Source of the DNA: Odiellus spinosus
Taxonomy: Eukaryota > Arthropoda > Arachnida > Opiliones > Phalangiidae
Direction of reading: 5' to 3'
DNA length: 64,000 nt
NCBI GenBank assembly: GCA_963920705.1
Contig: OY987232.1
Span: 19,933,442 to 19,997,441, forward strand
In this document: positions 62,418-64,000 of the stretch, piece by piece
Position numbering within the stretch: position 1 is the first letter of the stretch
How the letters are laid out: every line of letters starts with the position of its first letter
The notes under the pieces: generated by a model
Database searches by the model: none
What the model was told of the DNA's origin: nothing
What the model saw: only the letters and a program-made list of their open reading frames with translations
Position numbers and translations under genes: made by a program

Positions 62418-62428
62418 CGGTTGGCCAA
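62418..62428 (+). promoter_or_regulatory. CCAAT-box (NF-Y-type) near the EPAC start
   Basis: TTGGCCAATCAGC is a strong NF-Y-type CCAAT context in a locally G+C-rich stretch about 155 bases before the EPAC ATG. It suggests a promoter close by; no TATA box is evident. Confidence 0.4.
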
Positions 62429-62578
62429 TCAGCATTCGCCTTGGCATTGCTGGCAGAGTTCTTGTACTGGCTACGTTACTCTCGAAGAAACCCGTTGCGG
62501 TTGCAGTTGCAGGAAAGAGGAGAGGCGGAAGAGAAAGACAAGTAAAAGGAAAGAATCGTGGATACAACCGCAGCTCAG

Positions 62579-63117
62579 ATGATCATCATGGTGTCGGAGT
62601 GGGTCAGCTGCATGGACAAGAAGTAAGTCCATGGCATGGGGCGCAAAAACCTTTTCTTATCTGTTAAATAACTATTTGTTTGTTCCTTTTTTTTTCTTTT
62701 TTTTTTAGGCCTTCAGAGCGGTCAGATACAGACTTGGAAATTATTCTTGGTCGTCTTCGACATATTCGGGCTTTCGAAAGGCTTCATCCGGCTCTCCTGC
62801 AGCAGATCTGCTACTACGGATATTACGAAGATCTTGATAGAGGCGTTACTCGTAAGTACTTTTACAATTACTTTTTCTATAATTATCAATATTTGTTATT
62901 TTTCCTCGCAGTTTTTCGACAAGGTGACCGTGGTAATAACTGGTACGCGGTGTTGACGGGTTCTCTTGACGTACAAGTACTTCCGGCTCAAACGACTCAA
63001 CAACAGCAACAAAGACCCACGAGCACCACAACCAGCGGACCAGGACCACCTAATCCACGAGTCCCGACTCAAGAAACCAAAACTAAAATAATCAAGCCCA
63101 CCAATTACGCTTTTCAG
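62579..63117 (+). CDS. Epac: EPAC (RAPGEF4-type cAMP-regulated Rap exchange factor), N-terminal exons only
   Basis: Three phase-consistent exons: 62579-62622, 62709-62851 and 62912-63117; the rest lies beyond the window. They read [15 protein letters not shown], then [16 protein letters not shown] and [20 protein letters not shown], then [20 protein letters not shown]. This is the start of the first cyclic-nucleotide-binding domain of EPAC2-type proteins, following vertebrate RAPGEF4 closely. A Gln/Pro/Thr-rich insert of about 45 residues ([15 protein letters not shown]...) follows the β-barrel start, where the vertebrate protein is shorter. The ATG at 62579 is supported by an in-frame TAA at 62543-62545 with no ATG between. 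By family it exchanges GDP for GTP on Rap1/2 when cAMP binds. Confidence 0.92.
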
Positions 63118-64000
63118 GTAAAAAACAATTTTATTTTTATATTTTTAAACACTGTGGTAAACTTTGATTGGTCTATTGGACCTAATTACGTCATAAAATT
63201 GTGCTTTGGGGTTAAAATAAGGTTGGTCGTGTAGATGAGTTGCATCCGCTAAACTCAACGTAGTTTTATGGGGCTCACTTAAAATTAAGGTTTAATGACG
63301 TCGTCGAGCCTTAGTCCCTGATTTTTTTAGTATAGTAAATTAATACGAAGTTTAAAATCAAATTTGAAAACTGAGACCTTTGGGTATTATTACAATTGAC
63401 GTTTGGAAAACGCCTACCATAGATTGATTAACCAGTAATAAAATAATCTCAAATTATATAAGATTATTATCCCTAGATTTTATAAAAATATGTCAGAAAG
63501 TTAAGGTTGAATTAAGCTGTTAATTCAAAAATTCACGGTGTTATTTACGAAGTCAGGGCTTCCAGAGTATCTATAATACCTATAAAAACCTATAATTCAT
63601 ACATACATTTTTTTACGTTGATTAATTTGCCCTGAGAAAGTACAAAAAAAAGTATTTATGCTAATTTTGGTTAATGGAAGCTCGGTTAGAGGCTTTATTC
63701 TAAAACTATCCATATATTTAATTCCGTCACGAGTCCAGCTTCTTAATTCCTCCATTTCGCGTCGTCTGCTTGTAAGTTCTTCACCCATGCAAGGTCGACG
63801 TATGTTTAGTCCGGTTTTCAAAGTGTTTCTCGCGATTATAAAGTCTAATTTTATGATAATCGGTAATATTAAGCGTTAGTCGCGTCTAATTATTACAATT
63901 TTGGTCGCGGGATTATCGCGAAATCATCCGAAATAAGTTTGAAACGAATCTAAGGTAGGCGGTTTTGATATGGCATCGAATCGGCAGATTTCCGCGGCCG
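63118..64000 (+). other. Epac: EPAC intron to the window end
   Basis: Starts with GTAAAA after the exon ending TTTTCAG-coding Gln. No further EPAC exon (end of the first cyclic-nucleotide domain, DEP) could be seen before 64000. Confidence 0.65.

Larger units (their letters stand above)
53507..62578. other. SNX13 3' UTR, spacer and EPAC leader region
   Basis: No coding exon supported. In order: foldback B (53590), partial B copies, a minisatellite (57540), a partial family A copy (59125), a family E copy (60160), a TIR element (60921), a partial A copy (61795) and foldback B (61965). The stretch at 55990-56450 is less A/T-biased and ends in a donor-like TCAG|GTAATA at about 56447, so it may be a non-coding EPAC leader exon. 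Confidence 0.5.

Noticed and set aside
62286..62567. 93-codon - strand ORF opposite the EPAC leader
   Set aside because: Low-complexity start, no splice or promoter context on that strand, and the + strand has a convincing EPAC start with an upstream in-frame stop.
63597..63879. Overlapping 74- and 73-codon ORFs on both strands in the EPAC intron
   Set aside because: The - strand reading (with MEELRSWTRDGIKYMDSF) looks somewhat protein-like and could be an element remnant, but no domain is recognised and there is no supporting context.
1..64000. tRNA, rRNA or CRISPR features
   Set aside because: I saw no cloverleaf with a TTCRANY arm in the right spacing, no rRNA-like stretch, and no spacer-repeat array; the tandem repeats are head-to-tail without unique spacers.

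Overview
This is a eukaryotic window, low in G+C, with long A/T-rich introns, many short tandem arrays and many small foldback elements. The four protein-coding genes recognised on the + strand are all conserved animal genes, and the AhR segment most resembles arthropod spineless. I therefore infer an arthropod or similar ecdysozoan; the sequence does not settle the species. All calls come from reading translations, splice sites and reading-frame phase by eye.

Layout. (1) 1-23.8 kb: aryl hydrocarbon receptor / spineless, partial. The bHLH exons lie upstream of the window or were not found; PAS-A, PAS-B and the C-terminal exons are present from 11.5 kb. The exon after PAS-B is present twice. 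(2) 23.8-29.3 kb: gene-free spacer with foldback elements and several TGACGTCA sites. (3) 29.4-41.8 kb: a complete 19-exon ARHGEF10-type Rho exchange factor, 1692 codons. The intron that splits its DH domain carries, on the opposite strand, what I read as a complete nested three-exon gene for a secreted Gly/Gln/Thr-rich repeat protein (35.85-34.12 kb), with its own TATA box, signal peptide, splice sites and poly(A) signal. (4) 41.8-47.7 kb: spacer with a CTCF-like site. (5) 47.7-53.5 kb: a complete 16-exon SNX13-type sorting nexin (membrane anchor, PXA, RGS, PX, nexin-C), 1038 codons. (6) 53.5-62.6 kb: spacer and probable 5' leader region with foldback elements and a 27-bp minisatellite. (7) 62.6 kb to the end: the first three coding exons of EPAC (RAPGEF4-type cAMP-regulated Rap exchange factor), running off the window.

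The genes do not form a single pathway. AhR is a transcription factor; the RhoGEF and EPAC activate Rho and Rap GTPases; SNX13 is a membrane-tethering lipid and RGS protein. AHR and SNX13 are also close neighbours on human chromosome 7p21 (from memory), so their linkage here may be old. The points most worth a second look are the nested secreted-repeat gene, the duplicated AhR exon kept identical at protein level by synonymous change only, and a dispersed 11-12 bp motif (GCCAAGGCTTA) that recurs far more often than chance.
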